From positions 1 to 64,000 of the forward strand of contig NZ_NCSY01000004.1 of the NCBI RefSeq assembly GCF_002156875.1: DNA of 64,000 nucleotides, read 5' to 3'. Shown one piece after another: positions 54,529 to 63,843 of the stretch. The notes under the pieces were generated by a model that searched no databases, had not been told where the DNA came from, and worked only from the letters and a program-made list of their open reading frames with translations. A program made the translations under genes and the position numbers. Source of the stretch: Bacillus sp. EAC (GTDB taxonomy: Bacteria > Bacillota > Bacilli > Bacillales > Bacillaceae_G). The stretch's first letter is position 1. Each line of letters begins with the position of its first letter.

Positions 54529-55935
54529 TTATGCAGATTGATTTGAATCTTTATCTATTGAATTTGCTGGGTTTAGTCGGCTATTTTTATAACCGTAAGC
54601 TACATAAATAACTAGTCCGATTACTAACCAAACTACAAAACCTTTCCAAGTAAACGCTGATAGACGAGACATTAAAAATCCACAGAAGAGAATAGCTAAT
54701 ATAGGAATCACAGGAACCCATGGTGTTTTAAATCCACGTTTTAAATTTGGTTGTGTTCTTCTCAATACTAGGATACCTAACGATACAGCAGAGAAAGCAA
54801 ATAAAGTACCGATATTCGTTAATTCTGCTAATTTATTAAGTGGAATTAAGCCAGCAAACGCAGCAACTAGGCCACCAGTTACCCAAGTACTTACAGTAGG
54901 AACTTGAGTTTTTGTATTAACTTTTGATAATTTCTTTGGTAGTAATCCATCTCTACTAATAGAGAAGAATAGACGAGTTTGTCCAAACATCATTACGATT
55001 AATACTGTTGTAATACCGATGATTGCACCTAGAGAAATGAATCCAGCTGCCCAATCTTGATGTATAAAGCTTAATGCAAAAGCAACAGGGTCTTTTACAC
55101 CTAGTTTATCAAATGGAACGATACCAGTAAGAATTAATGAAACTACAATATAAAGTATAGTACAAATTGCTAAAGCCGAGATAATTCCGATTGGTAAGTT
55201 ACGTTGTGGGTTTTTAACTTCTTCAGCAGCAGTAGATACTGCATCAAAACCAAAGTAAGCAAATACTACAACAGCAGCTCCAGCAGTTACACCAGAGAAT
55301 CCCTTTGGCATAAATGGTGTCCAGTTACCTGGCTCAACATACCAAACGCCGATTGCGATGAAAAGTAATACGACCGCTAATTTAACTATTACCATGATTG
55401 TATTTAATTTTGCAGATTCTTTTACGCCTCTAGTAAGGATAAAAGTTACTAATAAAACAATTATAACCGCCGGTAAATCAATGAAAGTACCGTTAGAAGG
55501 ATCAAATGCACTTGTTAATGCTGTTGGAAAATGAATTCCGAATCCTGAGAGTAAGCTTTGGAAATATCCAGACCATCCACTAGCAACAGCAGAAGATGCT
55601 AGTCCATATTCCAGTACCATATCCCAACCTAAAATCCATGCAACGATTTCCCCGAAAGCAACATAGCTATAAGTATAAGCACTACCAGCCTCTGGAATCA
55701 TTGAAGCAAATTCAGAATAACATAACGCCGCAAATGTACAGGCTAAACCTGCGATAATAAATGATAGAATAAGTGCTGGACCAGCATAGTCAGCAGCTGC
55801 TACACCAGTTAAAACGAAGATACCAGTACCAATGATTGCCCCAATTCCTAGCATAGTAAGATCAAATGCACCTAGTACTTTTTTGAGTGAATTAGATGAT
55901 TCACTCGCGACAGATTTTTTGCGAAATAAATTCAT
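54529..55935 (-). CDS. amino acid permease, cationic amino acid transporter type
   Basis: 468 aa, twelve TM helices, APC superfamily close to B. subtilis YfnA/bacterial CAT transporters: GIGAIIGTGIFVLTGVAA in TM1, FAYFGFDAVSTAAEE in TM6 and the cytoplasmic NPQRNLP. ATG after AAGGAGG. Leader contains an 11-bp inverted repeat (55966-56015). Substrate unknown. Confidence 0.88.
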   Translation of the reverse strand: MNLFRKKSVASESSNSLKKVLGAFDLTMLGIGAIIGTGIFVLTGVAAADYAGPALILSFIIAGLACTFAALCYSEFASMIPEAGSAYTYSYVAFGEIVAWILGWDMVLEYGLASSAVASGWSGYFQSLLSGFGIHFPTALTSAFDPSNGTFIDLPAVIIVLLVTFILTRGVKESAKLNTIMVIVKLAVVLLFIAIGVWYVEPGNWTPFMPKGFSGVTAGAAVVVFAYFGFDAVSTAAEEVKNPQRNLPIGIISALAICTILYIVVSLILTGIVPFDKLGVKDPVAFALSFIHQDWAAGFISLGAIIGITTVLIVMMFGQTRLFFSISRDGLLPKKLSKVNTKTQVPTVSTWVTGGLVAAFAGLIPLNKLAELTNIGTLFAFSAVSLGILVLRRTQPNLKRGFKTPWVPVIPILAILFCGFLMSRLSAFTWKGFVVWLVIGLVIYVAYGYKNSRLNPANSIDKDSNQSA

Positions 55936-55965
55936 AAGAACCTCCTTGGGAATCTTGTTGATAGT

Positions 55966-56015
55966 TTTCTGTTTTTTAGATTACTATTTTCATAGTTTTG
56001 TAATAAAAACAGAAA
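55966..56015 (-). promoter_or_regulatory. inverted repeat in permease leader
   Basis: TTTCTGTTTTT (55966-55976) and AAAAACAGAAA (56005-56015) form a perfect 11-bp dyad about 30 nt upstream of the permease start; a second dyad CTAACA / TTGTTAG lies farther upstream (56028-56055). Role unknown. Confidence 0.4.
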
Positions 56016-56157
56016 TTTCTGACAATTACTAACAGAAATAATTTATTTGTTAGTTTTAAGTGATTTTTATAATAACATATGATTTTGGATAATTCAAAGA
56101 ATTTTTCGACTATTTTTTTAAAAAAACGTGCCAAAAAATGGTAAAAAAGTCATGAGA

Positions 56158-56189
56158 ACAAAAAAATAAACCTCTTAAAAAGAGGTTTC
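56158..56189 (-). terminator. terminator of sspH
   Basis: Reverse strand AAACCTCTTTTTAAGAGGTTT followed by ATTTTTTTG. Confidence 0.8.
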
Positions 56190-56237
56190 GGTGTGTAGTC
56201 AAAGTCAAAGAAATATGAGATTCAGAACGTTGATTTT

Positions 56238-56417
56238 TTAGTGTTCCTTTAAATGACTTAATGAGACTTCTTTATCATTTTGAGGTTCATCAAGTGGATA
56301 AATTCTAGCCGTTCCTTCATTTTTATTAACATGTTGAATATAAATTGGTACACCTTCACATGTTACTTCAATCATATTAGGTGAAGAAACAATTTCTAAT
56401 GCTCTTTCTGTATCCAT
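56238..56417 (-). CDS. sspH: H-type small acid-soluble spore protein
   Basis: 59 aa. MDTERALEIVSSPNMIEVTC then EGVPIYIQHVN and ARIYPLDEP match the SspH family (ESPQMINVTYEGIPVYIQ and IYPLDxP in B. subtilis). Minor spore core protein made in the forespore. ATG after AAAGGAGG. Confidence 0.92.
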   Translation of the reverse strand: MDTERALEIVSSPNMIEVTCEGVPIYIQHVNKNEGTARIYPLDEPQNDKEVSLSHLKEH

Positions 56418-56503
56418 TTTTTTGCCTCCTTTACTTTATAACCGATACTATTATTAACTTAGTGTTGAAAACCTATTCATATTAAATCGATAAAGTAGTT
56501 CGA

Positions 56504-56623
56504 TTATTTCTTGGATGCTTTCTTAACTCGCTTCTTTTCTTGTTGTATGATAGCAAAATAAGAAAAAAACAATATTGAGCTACACATGAAAATTAAACAA
56601 AATAATCCCAATAGAACATTCAT
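56504..56623 (-). CDS. 39-aa membrane peptide
   Basis: MNVLLGLFCLIFMCSSILFF then SYFAIIQQEKKRVKKASKK: one TM helix and a basic cytoplasmic tail. AAAGGAGGA 7 nt before the ATG. Upstream of sspH on the same strand, 86 nt away. Function unknown. Confidence 0.65.
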   Translation of the reverse strand: MNVLLGLFCLIFMCSSILFFSYFAIIQQEKKRVKKASKK

Positions 56624-56707
56624 ATAAGTTCCTCCTTTATAATTTAATGTCATCGTAAAGTATGGAACTAGTTTCAGAGCAAGAAAAAATTTAGAAAAGG
56701 TGAGGTT

Positions 56708-57667
56708 ATGTCTAATATTAGAGATATTGCGAGGATGGCTGGTGTTTCGGTTACAACTGTCTCAAGAGTATTGAATGATGAACCATATGTAAGTGAGGAT
56801 AAGAAAAAAGCAGTTTTACACGCAATTGAAGTTACAAATTATCACAGAAATTTTAATGCTGTAAATTTAAGCAAAGGAAAAACTAATCTCATGGGGATTG
56901 TCATTCCATTTTCAAATCATCCATATTTTGGATTAATTGTTGAGGGAATTGCTAATGAAGCCATAAAAAATAATATTAAATTAATGTTATTTCAATCGAA
57001 TTATGATGAAAATAGAGAAATTGAAGCTTTAGAAATGTTGAAACATAAACAAATTGATTCCCTAATAATTTGTTCAAGAATTTGTCGATTCGAAATTATA
57101 CAAGAATATCTAAAATATGGTCAAATAATCTTAAGTGAGGATACAAGGAAGACAAGCGTTTCTTCAACTTTTATTGATCATTACAAGGCTTTTAAAATTG
57201 GTCTCAACTATTTATATGAAAAGGGACATCGGAAAATTGGTTATTGTATTGGGAGAAGTACGGGTACGAATAGTTTACAAAGAGAAATGGCTTATAAAGA
57301 TTTTCTGAAAAAATATAATCTGCCTTTTATAAATAATTATATATTTAATAATTGTTTCCATTTCGAGGATGGTGAACGTGTTGTCCAATCATTTATACAT
57401 TTAGAAAATCACCCAACAGCTTTGTTAGTAACGAGTGATCAAGTGGCTGCAGGTATTCTCACTTGTTGTAGGGATCAGGGTATAATAATTCCAGATGATC
57501 TATCTATAATTGGTTTTGATAATCAACCAATCTCCAAGGCGATGAAAATTACGACAGTTGAAATCCCATTAGTTGAGGTAGGTAAAAAACTTTTTAATCA
57601 GGCAATTAAGGAGGACGTAACACAAGAAGAGGTTTTAGTAAAAATGATAGAACGTGGATCAGTTTAA
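56708..57667 (+). CDS. LacI-family transcriptional regulator
   Basis: 319 aa. HTH NIRDIARMAGVSVTTVSRVL and hinge at about 50-60, then periplasmic-binding-protein-like domain (MGIVIPFSNHPYF, SDQVAAGILT, IIGFDNQPISKAM). Effector probably a sugar or related compound. No target operon next to it. RBS AAAGGTGAGG. Confidence 0.9.
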   Translation: MSNIRDIARMAGVSVTTVSRVLNDEPYVSEDKKKAVLHAIEVTNYHRNFNAVNLSKGKTNLMGIVIPFSNHPYFGLIVEGIANEAIKNNIKLMLFQSNYDENREIEALEMLKHKQIDSLIICSRICRFEIIQEYLKYGQIILSEDTRKTSVSSTFIDHYKAFKIGLNYLYEKGHRKIGYCIGRSTGTNSLQREMAYKDFLKKYNLPFINNYIFNNCFHFEDGERVVQSFIHLENHPTALLVTSDQVAAGILTCCRDQGIIIPDDLSIIGFDNQPISKAMKITTVEIPLVEVGKKLFNQAIKEDVTQEEVLVKMIERGSV

Positions 57668-57740
57668 TGGTTCGATAATAGATAAAATGCTGTTTTCATA
57701 AAAATTGTTGTTATTTAATTTAATAATTGGTTAGTTTTAC

Positions 57741-57845
57741 ATCAGGATGCTCGTTTTTAAGTGTGACGGTTGGTGAGTCTCCTTTAATTTCATCCCGCCT
57801 GCGGAGTCTCACCTTTTACGTTACTCCCAGAGGAATCTTACACAT
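57741..57845 (-). repeat. dispersed repeat, diverged reverse copy
   Basis: Read on the reverse strand it shows CTCTGGGAGTAACG, GGTGAGACTCCGCAGGCGGG, GGAGACTCACC and GAGCATCCTGATG, matching blocks of the 60.5-kb copy. Confidence 0.6.
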
Positions 57846-57925
57846 TTACTTCAACTATCTTTACACAGTTAGATTACTTTAATAAGTCCTTTTTTTTGAA
57901 TTATCTTTTAGTCGAGAGTCAAAAA

Positions 57926-58011
57926 AAGCACAAACTAGTGTAATATTTAACAGCAACTTAATTGATAGTTTTAACTACTAATTAAGTTGCTGTTCAACTA
58001 GTTGTGCTTAT
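57926..58011. terminator. large bidirectional hairpin
   Basis: Nested dyads: GCACAAACTAGT / ACTAGTTGTGC outside and AACAGCAACTTAATT / AATTAAGTTGCTGTT inside. Lies between convergent lacI and lysR genes. Confidence 0.75.
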
Positions 58012-58012
58012 T

Positions 58013-58906
58013 TTATTTTTGTCTCCATATTTTTGCACGTTCTTCTACAATCTCTATAAATTTTCTTGTAGCATGAGATTGCCATCTATTTTTATGCCAT
58101 GCCATGATTGTAAATACACTCCCTAAGTTAGTATCCCATTCAATTGAGCGCATTTTTTGTTGTTCGATTTCATTATTTACTGTCATCAGCGGTAGCATTG
58201 AAATACCAAGTCCACACATGACACATTGTTTTATTGCTTCGACACTCCAAAATTCGATTCCAGATTCAGTGGCAATCCCTTTACTTCTTAAGAATGCCTC
58301 AAAATAGTCTCGATAGCTTCCTTGTTCAGTCAGTAGTATATTTTCGTTTTCATATAACGAAAACTGAGTCAGAGTTCGATTTGTTTCCGAATCTGGAGGT
58401 AACAAGATGACAAGTTTTTCTTCAACAAGAGTTTCCATATGCAAATCTGGATCTGATAATGGTGCTTGCAAGAAGAATGCGATATCTAAATCACCTCTTC
58501 TAAGCTCATCCTGTAATTCCCAGCATAACCCTGATTTCATAATGATATTTACGGTTGGATAAAGCTTCCGAAAGGACTGAATGATAAATGGTAGGCGATA
58601 AATTGTAAGGGACTCTGGCGCGCCAATCCGAAGAGTCGTGGGTTCTTCTTTATCCATTCGAAACACGTCTTTTGCTTTTGTATAGAGTTGAATCATATCA
58701 ATTGCATGGGTAAGAAAATGACCACCAACTTCGGTTAATTGAACCTTTTTACCGATTCGATCAAATAATGGGACACCTAATTCTTGTTCAAGTGCTTGGA
58801 TATGTGCTGTAACGGTAGACTGAGCATACCCTAAATGGACTGCAGCTTTTGAAAAACCACCCAAGTCTACGATTGATTTAAATGTAATCAGATGGCGTAT
58901 TTCCAT
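58013..58906 (-). CDS. LysR-family regulator
   Basis: 297 aa. N-terminal HTH LVDLGGFSKAAVHLGYAQST-like (seen as SIVDLGGFSKAAVHLGYAQS) and C-terminal substrate-binding domain. ATG after AAGGAGG. Divergent from an amino acid permease 129 bp away, which it probably controls; dyads in the gap fit LysR sites. Confidence 0.9.
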   Translation of the reverse strand: MEIRHLITFKSIVDLGGFSKAAVHLGYAQSTVTAHIQALEQELGVPLFDRIGKKVQLTEVGGHFLTHAIDMIQLYTKAKDVFRMDKEEPTTLRIGAPESLTIYRLPFIIQSFRKLYPTVNIIMKSGLCWELQDELRRGDLDIAFFLQAPLSDPDLHMETLVEEKLVILLPPDSETNRTLTQFSLYENENILLTEQGSYRDYFEAFLRSKGIATESGIEFWSVEAIKQCVMCGLGISMLPLMTVNNEIEQQKMRSIEWDTNLGSVFTIMAWHKNRWQSHATRKFIEIVEERAKIWRQK

Positions 58907-58920
58907 AAATACCTCCTTCT

Positions 58921-58986
58921 ATCGAAAATTTCGATTGATAATATCGTATATATTCATTTTACCGATTATATGTCATTACATATAAT
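58921..58986. promoter_or_regulatory. dyads between lysR and permease genes
   Basis: Perfect palindrome ATCGAAAATTTCGAT (58921-58935) and inverted repeat ATTATATG / CATATAAT (58965-58986). Candidate LysR binding and activation sites. Confidence 0.5.
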
Positions 58987-59035
58987 TAAATTATACGAGA
59001 TTACTATTTCTTTCAATAAATTTTGAGGTGATTTT

Positions 59036-60307
59036 ATGGAGAATCGGAAAATAGGGTATATATTGCTAAGTGGGCTAATGATCGGTCCAATATTGGGTTC
59101 AGGAATTATCATATTACCTCCTGCTGTATTTGAAATTGCTGGAAATTATGCAATTTTTGCTTGGATACTTATGCTTGGTTTAAGTAGGTTATTTGCAAAT
59201 ATGTTCGGGAAATTAAGTTTGATGATTCCGGGTGATTCAGGTGTACCTTTAGCAGTAGAGCGTGCATTTGGAACTCAAATTAAAAATCTTTCAGCTATAT
59301 TCTTTTTACTAGCAGTTTGTTTTGGTCCTATTGCAGTGTTAGGGACAGCGGGACATTATTTACAATTATTAACAACCCAAACTCTCTTTAATGAAAAATG
59401 GCTAACAATCGGCTTACTATGTTTTGTGTATTTGATCTTAACTAGGAATATTGCAGATATAGGGAAATTTGCATTTTTTATGTCGAGTTTTATAGTAGTA
59501 ACTCTACTTGTAGGTAGCTTTCATACATTATTTACAGTTGATGGCACTATATCTTTATCCAATTCAATTACTGTGAAAGATTTTGGTCAAAGCTTATTAT
59601 TGCTGTTTTGGGCATTGATTGGGTGGGAAGTAATTGGAAGTTACTCATTAGAAGTAAAGTCTCCTGAAAAGACAATACCAAAAGCTGTAGCATTAAGTTT
59701 TTCAGTGATTGCTCTTGTAAGTCTGACGGTAGCTCTGGCATTCCAGTGGGTTCATTCAAAAGAATCGATTGCATCAGATCAATCCTTAGCTCCATTACTT
59801 CAAAGTTTATTTGGTCGATGGGCAACTCCGATTATATCGACCATTACAATTGCTTTATGTATTAGTACAGTTCTGTTAGTAATTGGAGCAGTTTCTAGGC
59901 TAATATCAGATCAAGCAAAAAACGGATTATTACCAACATGGTTATCATATAAAAATAAAAATAATGTCGCGTCACGTGCATTGCTAAGTTTGTTTTGTAT
60001 ACACACAGTCGGATTCATTCTTTTCTTTATGGATATCGTTAGTATTCAGCAATTAGTATCAATTGCTAATGCCTTCTTCTTATGTAATGCACTATTAGGC
60101 GTATTAGCATGTATGCGTTTATTTAAGTCAATTTATTTAAAAATAGGCTCAGGAATTCTTGCAATTTGTTTTCTAGGAATTTTATTATTTTCTTCACCAA
60201 TCATATTAATTTTAATTGTAGTTGTTACTGTTTATTTTATTTGGCTACAAAGAAAAGAAAATATAAAAGAACAAGTAGTAATCGTAAAAGCTGGAAGTGA
60301 TTTATAA
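59036..60307 (+). CDS. amino acid permease (APC superfamily, YjeH-like)
   Basis: 423 aa, twelve TM helices. TM1 GPILGSGIIILPPAVFE and TM6 region LLFWALIGWEVIGSYSLEVK resemble YjeH, an exporter of neutral and branched amino acids in E. coli; with a LysR regulator next to it an efflux role is plausible (inference). ATG after GAGGTGA. Confidence 0.85.
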   Translation: MENRKIGYILLSGLMIGPILGSGIIILPPAVFEIAGNYAIFAWILMLGLSRLFANMFGKLSLMIPGDSGVPLAVERAFGTQIKNLSAIFFLLAVCFGPIAVLGTAGHYLQLLTTQTLFNEKWLTIGLLCFVYLILTRNIADIGKFAFFMSSFIVVTLLVGSFHTLFTVDGTISLSNSITVKDFGQSLLLLFWALIGWEVIGSYSLEVKSPEKTIPKAVALSFSVIALVSLTVALAFQWVHSKESIASDQSLAPLLQSLFGRWATPIISTITIALCISTVLLVIGAVSRLISDQAKNGLLPTWLSYKNKNNVASRALLSLFCIHTVGFILFFMDIVSIQQLVSIANAFFLCNALLGVLACMRLFKSIYLKIGSGILAICFLGILLFSSPIILILIVVVTVYFIWLQRKENIKEQVVIVKAGSDL

Positions 60308-60334
60308 CAAACTATGAATTCAAACTAAGCATTG

Positions 60335-60372
60335 TAAAAGAAACCTTTTGTTCAAGAGGTTTCTTTTTTTAT
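60335..60372 (+). terminator. terminator of permease gene
   Basis: AAAGAAACCTTTTG ... CAAGAGGTTTCTTTTTTT. Confidence 0.85.
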
Positions 60373-60470
60373 ATTTTTGCTCAGATAATGTTTATTGTTG
60401 ATATTAAACAAAACGCGTTGTTCTGAAAGGTTTAACAGGATTTAAAGCAAAGAGTGTATAAGAGATTTGA

Positions 60471-60590
60471 TTGGAACGGATATGCGAGACTCCTGTGGGA
60501 GTAGCGAGAAGGTTGAAACCCCGCAGGCTTGCCGAGGAGGCTCATCTCACGCCCCACGGAAAGGGAGCATCCTGTAACGGAAATCAACAA
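60471..60590 (+). repeat. dispersed repeat, most complete copy
   Basis: Blocks GGAACGGATATGCGAGACTC, CTGTGGGAGTAGCGAG, CCCCGCAGGCTTGCCGAGG, CCCCACGGAAAGGGAGCATC and AACGGAAATCAACAA. GC-rich against an AT-rich background; family of intergenic repeats common in Bacillaceae. Confidence 0.8.
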
Positions 60591-60642
60591 TATTTTTTAA
60601 CAGAGCCTATATTTTAATAATCACAATTTCCAGGTTTATTTC

Positions 60643-60671
60643 TTTACAATAATATTTTTGCTAGTTATAAT
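60643..60671 (+). promoter_or_regulatory. SigA promoter of rib operon
   Basis: TTTACA (60643-60648) and TATAAT (60666-60671), 17-nt spacer, 20 nt before the FMN riboswitch. Confidence 0.7.
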
Positions 60672-60691
60672 AAAACAAATTTGATAAATAG

Positions 60692-60838
60692 TGTCCTTCG
60701 GGGTCGGGTGAAAGTCCCAACCGGCGGTGATGTTTAGTTTTACTATACTAAGCCCGTGAGCTTCATATGAAATTTGTATGTTGCTGATCTAGTTAGAATC
60801 TAGAGCCGACAGTATAGTCTGGATGGGAGAAGGATGGA
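60692..60838 (+). promoter_or_regulatory. FMN riboswitch (RFN element)
   Basis: Canonical blocks CTTCGGGGTCGGGTGAAAGT, CCCAACCGGCGGTGAT, AGCCCGTGAGC, GAATCTAGAGCCGACAGT and CTGGATGGGAGAAGGATG. Controls the riboflavin genes downstream. Confidence 0.97.
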
Positions 60839-61008
60839 GTGCATATACTAATTGGCATTTGAATTTTTTCAATACGATTAGTGTAGGCTTAGTTTGTTAT
60901 GCCATTTATCTAAGTGGTACAGCAAGAAACGCGTTGATTATTTTGTATATTGATATTTGCAAATAATGATAGCGTTTATTTAAGTTTGCTTCCTTTCTTA
61001 AACATCTA

Positions 61009-61045
61009 AAGCCCCTTAGGATTTTTTCTAAGGGGCTTTTTCACT
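61009..61045 (+). terminator. FMN riboswitch terminator
   Basis: AAAGCCCCTTAG / CTAAGGGGCTTTTT. Confidence 0.92.
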
Positions 61046-61080
61046 TTTTCAAATTAAATTGAATTAGAGGGTGTGATAAG

Positions 61081-61215
61081 TTGGATCAACTATTTATGAA
61101 TTTAGGGAACTTTGAGTGTATTGAATTTATGGAGGATGCAATAACTTTAAATTTAGTATCAATTGAGACCTATGTAAACGATATTCATATGCATCTCCGA
61201 AATGAGGTGAATTAA
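61081..61215 (+). pseudogene. collapsed ribD (N- and C-terminal ends only)
   Basis: 44-codon frame at the position where ribD normally starts the operon. TTG start after GAGGGTGTGATAAG. It opens MDQLFMNLG, like RibD N-termini (MDExYMxLA), and then continues as FECIEFMEDAITLNLVSIE and a NDIHMHL end, like the last strand region of RibD reductase domains. The zinc deaminase motifs (HAE, PCxxxxxxPPC) and NADPH site are all missing, so about 315 codons appear deleted in frame. The remnant is still translated into ribE: stop and start are adjacent. Confidence 0.6.
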
Positions 61216-61863
61216 TTGTTTACAGGTATTGTTGAAGAAATAGGTTCTGTAAAAAACATTGTAAAAAAAGGAAATACTTTACTAATAACAATTCAAGCGA
61301 CAACTATTTTAGATGATATTCATTTGGGAGATAGTATTTCAGTAAATGGAGTTTGTTTAACCGTTACTCAATTTACAAAGGAGCAATTTTCTGTTGATGT
61401 TATGCCGGAGACCTATCAAGCTACTAATTTAAAAAATTTATCACCTAATCATAAAGTAAATTTGGAAAGGGCGATGTCCGCAAACGGTCGATTCGGTGGA
61501 CATATTGTATCTGGTCATATTGATGGAATTGGAGAAATACTCTCAATTAAGTCGATGGAAAATGCAGTCGTTTATAAGCTTAAAATATCAAGTCGATTTT
61601 CGAAATATTGCATAAACAAAGGTAGTATTACGATCGACGGCACAAGTTTAACACTTTTTGAAGCAGGGAATGATTTCGTCACTGTATCTTTAATTCCACA
61701 TACTCGCTCACATACAATTCTCGGATTTAAAAATGTAGGCGATGTAGTAAATATCGAATTTGATTTACTAGCTAAGTATGTTGAAAAAATGATTGGTATG
61801 AATCAACCGAAAAACGAGTCCAAAATTACAGCTGCATTTCTATCTCAGAATGGCTATGTATAA
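61216..61863 (+). CDS. ribE: riboflavin synthase alpha chain
   Basis: 215 aa, as in B. subtilis. Two homologous lumazine-binding barrels: MFTGIVEEIGSV ... SVNGVCLTV and GHIVSGHIDGIG ... TIDGTSLTLF. Dismutates two 6,7-dimethyl-8-ribityllumazine to riboflavin. TTG start directly after the ribD-remnant stop with GAGGTG upstream. Confidence 0.96.
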   Translation: MFTGIVEEIGSVKNIVKKGNTLLITIQATTILDDIHLGDSISVNGVCLTVTQFTKEQFSVDVMPETYQATNLKNLSPNHKVNLERAMSANGRFGGHIVSGHIDGIGEILSIKSMENAVVYKLKISSRFSKYCINKGSITIDGTSLTLFEAGNDFVTVSLIPHTRSHTILGFKNVGDVVNIEFDLLAKYVEKMIGMNQPKNESKITAAFLSQNGYV

Positions 61864-61875
61864 AGGAGTAAGCAA

Positions 61876-63069
61876 ATGTTTTCTACAATAGAAGAAGCAA
61901 TTGAAGATTTAAAAAAAGGAAAAGTAATTATCGTTTGTGACGATGAGGATCGTGAAAATGAAGGTGACTTTGTCGTAAGTGGAGAATTTGCTACACCAGA
62001 AAATATAAATTTTATGGCAACATTTGGACGTGGACTAATTTGTGTTCCAGTATCCGAAGAAATTGCAAAACATTTAGATTTACATGATATGGTATCGGAT
62101 AACACTGATTCTCATGGAACAGCTTTTACTGTCAGTATTGATCATATGGATTCAACTACAGGTATCTCTGCGTTTGAACGCTCACATACTGTTTTGCAAA
62201 TGCTAAAAACAGAATCAAAAGGTACCGATTTTAAAAGACCAGGGCATATTTTTCCTTTAATCGCTAAAAAAGGTGGAGTTATTAAGCGACCAGGTCATAC
62301 TGAGGCAGCGGTTGATTTAGCTAGAATGTCTGGATCAAAAGAAGTCGGTGTTATTTGTGAAATAATGAATGATGATGGAACAATGGCTAGAGTACCTGAA
62401 CTTAAAAAAGTTGCAGAAAAATTCAATTTAAAAATGATTACAATAAAGGATTTAATTGCGTTTCGAAATCAATCAGAAAAACTTATTACGAGAGAAGTAG
62501 AAATTAATTTACCAACTGATTTTGGTGATTTTAAGATGATAGGTTATACAAATAAATTAGATGATAAGGAGCATTTGGCATTAGTAAAAGGGCAAATAGA
62601 CGATGGGAAACCTGTTTTAATACGAGTTCATTCGGAATGCTTAACAGGTGATGTGTTTGGATCTTGTCGATGTGATTGTGGCCATCAATTACAGTCCTCG
62701 CTCTCAATGATTGAAAAAGAAGGTAATGGTGCAATTATTTACATGCGTCAAGAAGGAAGAGGGATTGGGTTAGTTAATAAATTAAAAGCATATAAGTTGC
62801 AGGAAGAAGGACTTGATACAGTTGAGGCTAACTTAGATTTAGGCTTTGAAGCAGATTTAAGAGATTATGTATTAAGTGCCCAAATTATAAAGGATTTAGG
62901 AATTTCAAAGATAAAATTACTTACAAATAATCCATTAAAAATAGATGAATTAAAAGAATATGGAATAGAAATTACCGAACGAGTTCCATTACAAGGTGAA
63001 TTGAAAGAAGCGAACAAGACATATTTAACGACCAAAATTGAAAAAATGGGACACTTACTAAACTATTAA
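61876..63069 (+). CDS. ribBA: bifunctional DHBP synthase / GTP cyclohydrolase II
   Basis: 397 aa. N-terminal RibB part with [12 protein letters not shown] (residues 22-33) and [15 protein letters not shown]-terminal RibA with zinc site [15 protein letters not shown] (about 255-269) and [10 protein letters not shown]. Supplies both precursors of riboflavin. ATG after AAAGGAG. Confidence 0.97.
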   Translation: MFSTIEEAIEDLKKGKVIIVCDDEDRENEGDFVVSGEFATPENINFMATFGRGLICVPVSEEIAKHLDLHDMVSDNTDSHGTAFTVSIDHMDSTTGISAFERSHTVLQMLKTESKGTDFKRPGHIFPLIAKKGGVIKRPGHTEAAVDLARMSGSKEVGVICEIMNDDGTMARVPELKKVAEKFNLKMITIKDLIAFRNQSEKLITREVEINLPTDFGDFKMIGYTNKLDDKEHLALVKGQIDDGKPVLIRVHSECLTGDVFGSCRCDCGHQLQSSLSMIEKEGNGAIIYMRQEGRGIGLVNKLKAYKLQEEGLDTVEANLDLGFEADLRDYVLSAQIIKDLGISKIKLLTNNPLKIDELKEYGIEITERVPLQGELKEANKTYLTTKIEKMGHLLNY

Positions 63070-63084
63070 ATAGGAGAGATTAAT

Positions 63085-63546
63085 ATGAAATTTGAAGGAA
63101 ATTTACTAGGATCAGGATTAAAGGTTGCAGTAGTTGTAGGACGATTCAATGAATTTATTACATCAAAATTACTTGGTGGAGCACAGGATGCTTTAATTCG
63201 TCATGGGGTAGAGGAAAAGGATGTTGATGTGATTTGGGTTCCAGGCGCATTCGAAATTCCATTAGTGGCTAAAAAACTTGCAGATACAAAAAAATACGAT
63301 GCAATTATTACACTAGGTACAGTAATTCGTGGAGCTACAACTCATTACGACTATGTATGTAATGAAGTAGCGAAAGGGGTAGCTGCAATTTCCCTTCAAA
63401 CTGGCGTACCAGTTATTTTTGGGGTACTGACAACAGAAAATATAGAGCAAGCAATTGAAAGAGCTGGAACAAAAGCAGGTAATAAAGGTTGGGACGCTGG
63501 AATGTCTGCAATCGAAATGGCAAACTTATTAAGAACGATTAACTAA
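63085..63546 (+). CDS. ribH: 6,7-dimethyl-8-ribityllumazine synthase
   Basis: 153 aa, forms the icosahedral lumazine synthase shell. [50 protein letters not shown] (catalytic His) and [22 protein letters not shown] after AGGAGAG. Confidence 0.97.
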   Translation: MKFEGNLLGSGLKVAVVVGRFNEFITSKLLGGAQDALIRHGVEEKDVDVIWVPGAFEIPLVAKKLADTKKYDAIITLGTVIRGATTHYDYVCNEVAKGVAAISLQTGVPVIFGVLTTENIEQAIERAGTKAGNKGWDAGMSAIEMANLLRTIN

Positions 63547-63559
63547 TGTAACTTTATAT

Positions 63560-63624
63560 CGTGTGGGCCCAGGAGGCTCAGCACCAGACCAACGGAAAGC
63601 GAGCATCCTGGAGTGGAATCAACT
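63560..63624 (+). repeat. dispersed repeat, 3' half
   Basis: GTGGGCCCAGGAGGCTCAGC and ACGGAAAGCGAGCATCCTGG then AGTGGAATCAAC, as at 38.5 and 60.5 kb. Confidence 0.75.
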
Positions 63625-63669
63625 AATCGCATTTCTTAAACGTAAGAAAGTTTAAGAAACAGCAAAACT

Positions 63670-63713
63670 AAAAAACACCTTTTATGAATCCAATCATAAA
63701 AGGTGTTTTTTAT
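63670..63713 (+). terminator. terminator of rib operon
   Basis: AAAAAACACCTTTTATGA / TCATAAAAGGTGTTTTTTAT. Confidence 0.9.
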
Positions 63714-63843
63714 ATAACAAATTAAACAATTACTCTATTCCTAAAATTTGTTTACTTGTTAATTTGTATGTTAGTGTTAAGAAAATATCAGCAAAACAAC
63801 GAATAAATAGATTTGTTAAGGGGATTATGGAGGTATTAAAAAA

